Source: Yoonia sp.
Lineage (GTDB): Bacteria; Pseudomonadota; Alphaproteobacteria; Rhodobacterales; Rhodobacteraceae
DNA length: 7,163 nucleotides
Assembly (NCBI GenBank): GCA_028822885.1
Contig: JAPKCP010000172.1
Span: forward strand, 1-7,163
Direction: 5' to 3'
Under the pieces are notes generated by a model. That model was not told the DNA's origin and searched no databases. It saw only the letters and a list, made by a program, of their open reading frames with translations. Positions 6,029 to 7,163 of this stretch are shown one piece after another. How positions within the stretch are numbered: position 1 is the first letter of the stretch; each line of letters begins with the position of its first letter. The position numbers and the translations under genes are program-made.

Positions 6029-6424
6029 TTAGTCGTTTTCTGGCTGGAACGTTAGGGCGACGCCGTTGATGCAATATCGCAATCCCGTAGGGGCTGGGCC
6101 GTCTGGAAAAACGTGGCCCAAGTGGGCTTCGCAGGCATTACAATGCACCTCTGTGCGTTTCATAAAAAAGCCGCCGTCGATTCTTTCACCGACCCGTTCG
6201 GGATCAATAGGGGCAAAGAAAGACGGCCAGCCTGTGCCGCTTTCAAACTTTGTGTCTTGTTCAAACAAAGGTGCCCCGCAGCAAACACACATGTAGGTTC
6301 CTGCGTCTTTCGGGAAATCTTCGTGCGTACCAGCACGTTCCGTGCCATGTTTACGTGTGACCTTGAATGCGAGGTCAGAAAGCTGTTCGCGCCATTCCGC
6401 GTCCGATTTGATGATCTTGTCCAT
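6029..6424 (-). CDS. msrB: Peptide-methionine (R)-S-oxide reductase
   Basis: A 131-residue enzyme that reduces the R-epimer of methionine sulfoxide in proteins, using thioredoxin as the usual electron donor. Structural zinc is bound by two CxxC pairs, C46/C49 and C95/C98. The catalytic Cys is C118 in LRYCING. SGTGWPSF (62-69) and HLGHVFPDGP (101-110) are the family signatures. Where many MsrBs carry a resolving Cys (SGCGWPSF), this one has Thr64, so recycling would need another Cys such as C48 or direct reduction. I see no signal peptide, so it should be cytosolic. The ATG at 6424 gives the usual family length, with AAGGA (6437-6441) 12 bases before it. The frame remains open upstream over olsB, but that part is not MsrB-like. 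Confidence 0.95.
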   Translation of the reverse strand: MDKIIKSDAEWREQLSDLAFKVTRKHGTERAGTHEDFPKDAGTYMCVCCGAPLFEQDTKFESGTGWPSFFAPIDPERVGERIDGGFFMKRTEVHCNACEAHLGHVFPDGPAPTGLRYCINGVALTFQPEND

Positions 6425-6457
6425 GGGTTTGTGATGTCCTTTATGGTGCGTGTAATA

Positions 6458-6486
6458 AATGTAGGGCGCAAGTCCGTAGGATCCAA
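6458..6486 (-). promoter_or_regulatory. Possible msrB promoter
   Basis: On the minus strand, TTGGAT (6486-6481) and TACATT (6463-6458) have the ideal 17-base spacing. The -10 matches four of six positions. Transcription would start near 6451, leaving a short leader with the msrB Shine-Dalgarno. The -35 overlaps the olsB ribosome site. An opposing plus-strand candidate for olsB, TTGTGA (6429-6434) with TAATAA (6453-6458) at 18 bases, is weaker. Confidence 0.35.
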
Positions 6487-6489
6487 GGA
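6485..6489 (+). promoter_or_regulatory. Ribosome binding site deciding the GTG start of olsB
   Basis: AAGGA ends 9 bases before the GTG at 6499. A second in-frame GTG at 6505 would be 15 bases away, and the nearby ATG at 6489 is in another frame that stops at 6555. The site therefore points to GTG 6499. Confidence 0.55.
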
Positions 6490-6498
6490 TGGCATCAC

Positions 6499-7163
6499 GT
6501 GACGGTGAACTTCCGCAACGGGCGTTATTTGGCACGCCTCGCGATATCCACTGCTGATGTGATGGCCTGCCAATCTTTGCGACATCGCTGTTTCTTTGGG
6601 ACTGATGGTCGAGACGTAGATCCATTTGACAGGGCATGGTCTCACATGATGGTCGAAGATGGGGCCGGTGGGCCGCTTGTCTGCACATTTCGACTGCGAG
6701 AATCGGTGTCTGTTGAGATTATTAATGGCTACGCAGGCCAGTTTTATGATCTTGAAAAGCTGTCCAAAACGGATGGCCCGCATATTGAGATTGGCCGGTT
6801 TTGCACCGACCCTGCCACCCCCGATCCGCATATCCTGCGGGTAGCATGGGGGGCTTTGACAGGGATTGTTGACGGGTGTGCGGCGACTGTTTTGTTTGGC
6901 TGCACAAGCTTTGAAGGTGTTGATCCTGAGCCTTATGCAGGGGTCATCCAGAAGCTTGCACATCGGCATTTGGGACCCCAAGAGCTGATGCCGGCGCAAT
7001 CGGCGATCGAGACTGTCATGCTTGATGATGTTTTGGGTGGGGCAGAGAAACGGCCAATGCCACCGCTGCTCAGAACATATCTGGCGATGGGTGGCTGGGT
7101 TAGTGATCATGCTGTTATAGATCGGGCCTTGCACACGCTGCACGTTCTGACTGTCGTCGAGAT
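6499..7163 (+). CDS. olsB: L-ornithine N(alpha)-acyltransferase (3' end off window)
   Basis: A GNAT-fold enzyme that transfers a 3-hydroxyacyl chain from ACP to ornithine, making lyso-ornithine lipid. OlsA normally completes ornithine lipid and is often the next gene. I translated 221 codons from GTG 6499. Family stretches visible are SLRHRCFF (26-33), LVCTFRL (60-66), QFYDLEKL (81-88), the strongly typical IEIGRFCTDP (96-105), HILRVAWGAL (111-120), LFGCTSFEG (132-140), and MPPLLRTYLAMGGWVSDHAV (187-206). The last residues, LHTLHVLTVVE, correspond to the very end of roseobacter OlsB proteins, so probably only a handful of codons are missing. It is divergent from msrB, with 74 bases between starts. 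The membrane-associated product suggests a link with envelope remodelling, for example under phosphate limitation. No Pho box was recognised upstream. Confidence 0.9.
   Translation, partial: MTVNFRNGRYLARLAISTADVMACQSLRHRCFFGTDGRDVDPFDRAWSHMMVEDGAGGPLVCTFRLRESVSVEIINGYAGQFYDLEKLSKTDGPHIEIGRFCTDPATPDPHILRVAWGALTGIVDGCAATVLFGCTSFEGVDPEPYAGVIQKLAHRHLGPQELMPAQSAIETVMLDDVLGGAEKRPMPPLLRTYLAMGGWVSDHAVIDRALHTLHVLTVVE

Noticed and set aside
6425..6688. An upstream extension of the msrB frame adding 88 residues.
   Set aside because: It is antisense to the olsB start, shows no MsrB similarity, and exceeds the usual MsrB length.
6160..7143. A 327-codon minus-strand open frame opposite olsB and overlapping msrB.
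   Set aside because: The translation shows no domain pattern. It conflicts with olsB on the other strand and with msrB in another frame, both firmly recognised.

Overview
The window looks like a chromosomal housekeeping region of an alphaproteobacterium, most likely a Rhodobacteraceae (roseobacter-type) with moderate GC. The support is the gene order DUF177 / rpmF / plsX / fabH / ihfA / merR-like, the long two-domain dCTP deaminase, a BamE lipoprotein divergent from DUF177, and an OlsB-type ornithine acyltransferase of the roseobacter style. Genus cannot be assigned from this alone.

Layout, left to right. 1-952 (minus): the first 317 codons of a long-form dCTP deaminase gene (dcd), whose 3' end lies beyond the left edge. 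985-1016: a strong intrinsic terminator for the tRNA. 1026-1102 (minus): tRNA-Pro(GGG) with encoded CCA. 1159-4708 (minus): a compact cluster transcribed right to left as rpmF (ribosomal protein L32), plsX (acyl-ACP:phosphate acyltransferase), fabH (ketoacyl-ACP synthase III), ihfA (IHF alpha) and a MerR-fold regulator of unknown target. 4894-5451 (minus): a DUF177/YceD-family gene, which in other proteobacteria heads the same operon. 5522-6010 (plus): bamE, divergent from DUF177. 6029-6424 (minus): msrB, convergent with bamE. 6499 to the right edge (plus): olsB, divergent from msrB and cut by the window end about where the family usually ends.

Functionally, most of the window serves envelope growth and its coupling to general growth. 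PlsX makes acyl-phosphate for phospholipid synthesis, FabH starts fatty acid elongation, BamE belongs to the outer-membrane protein assembly machine, and OlsB starts synthesis of phosphorus-free ornithine lipids. L32 and DUF177 tie the lipid genes to ribosome production. IHF alpha and the MerR-like protein are DNA-binding regulators carried at the end of the same cluster.

No mobile element, CRISPR array, phage gene, toxin-antitoxin pair or other accessory system was seen. I found no evidence of an undescribed system. The observations worth a second look are modest: the uncharacterised MerR-like protein, near-identical direct repeats around the likely ihfA promoter, the terminator squeezed between tRNA-Pro and dcd, the two-domain dCTP deaminase, and the face-to-face msrB/olsB control region. 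No stretch longer than about 185 bases lacks a gene.
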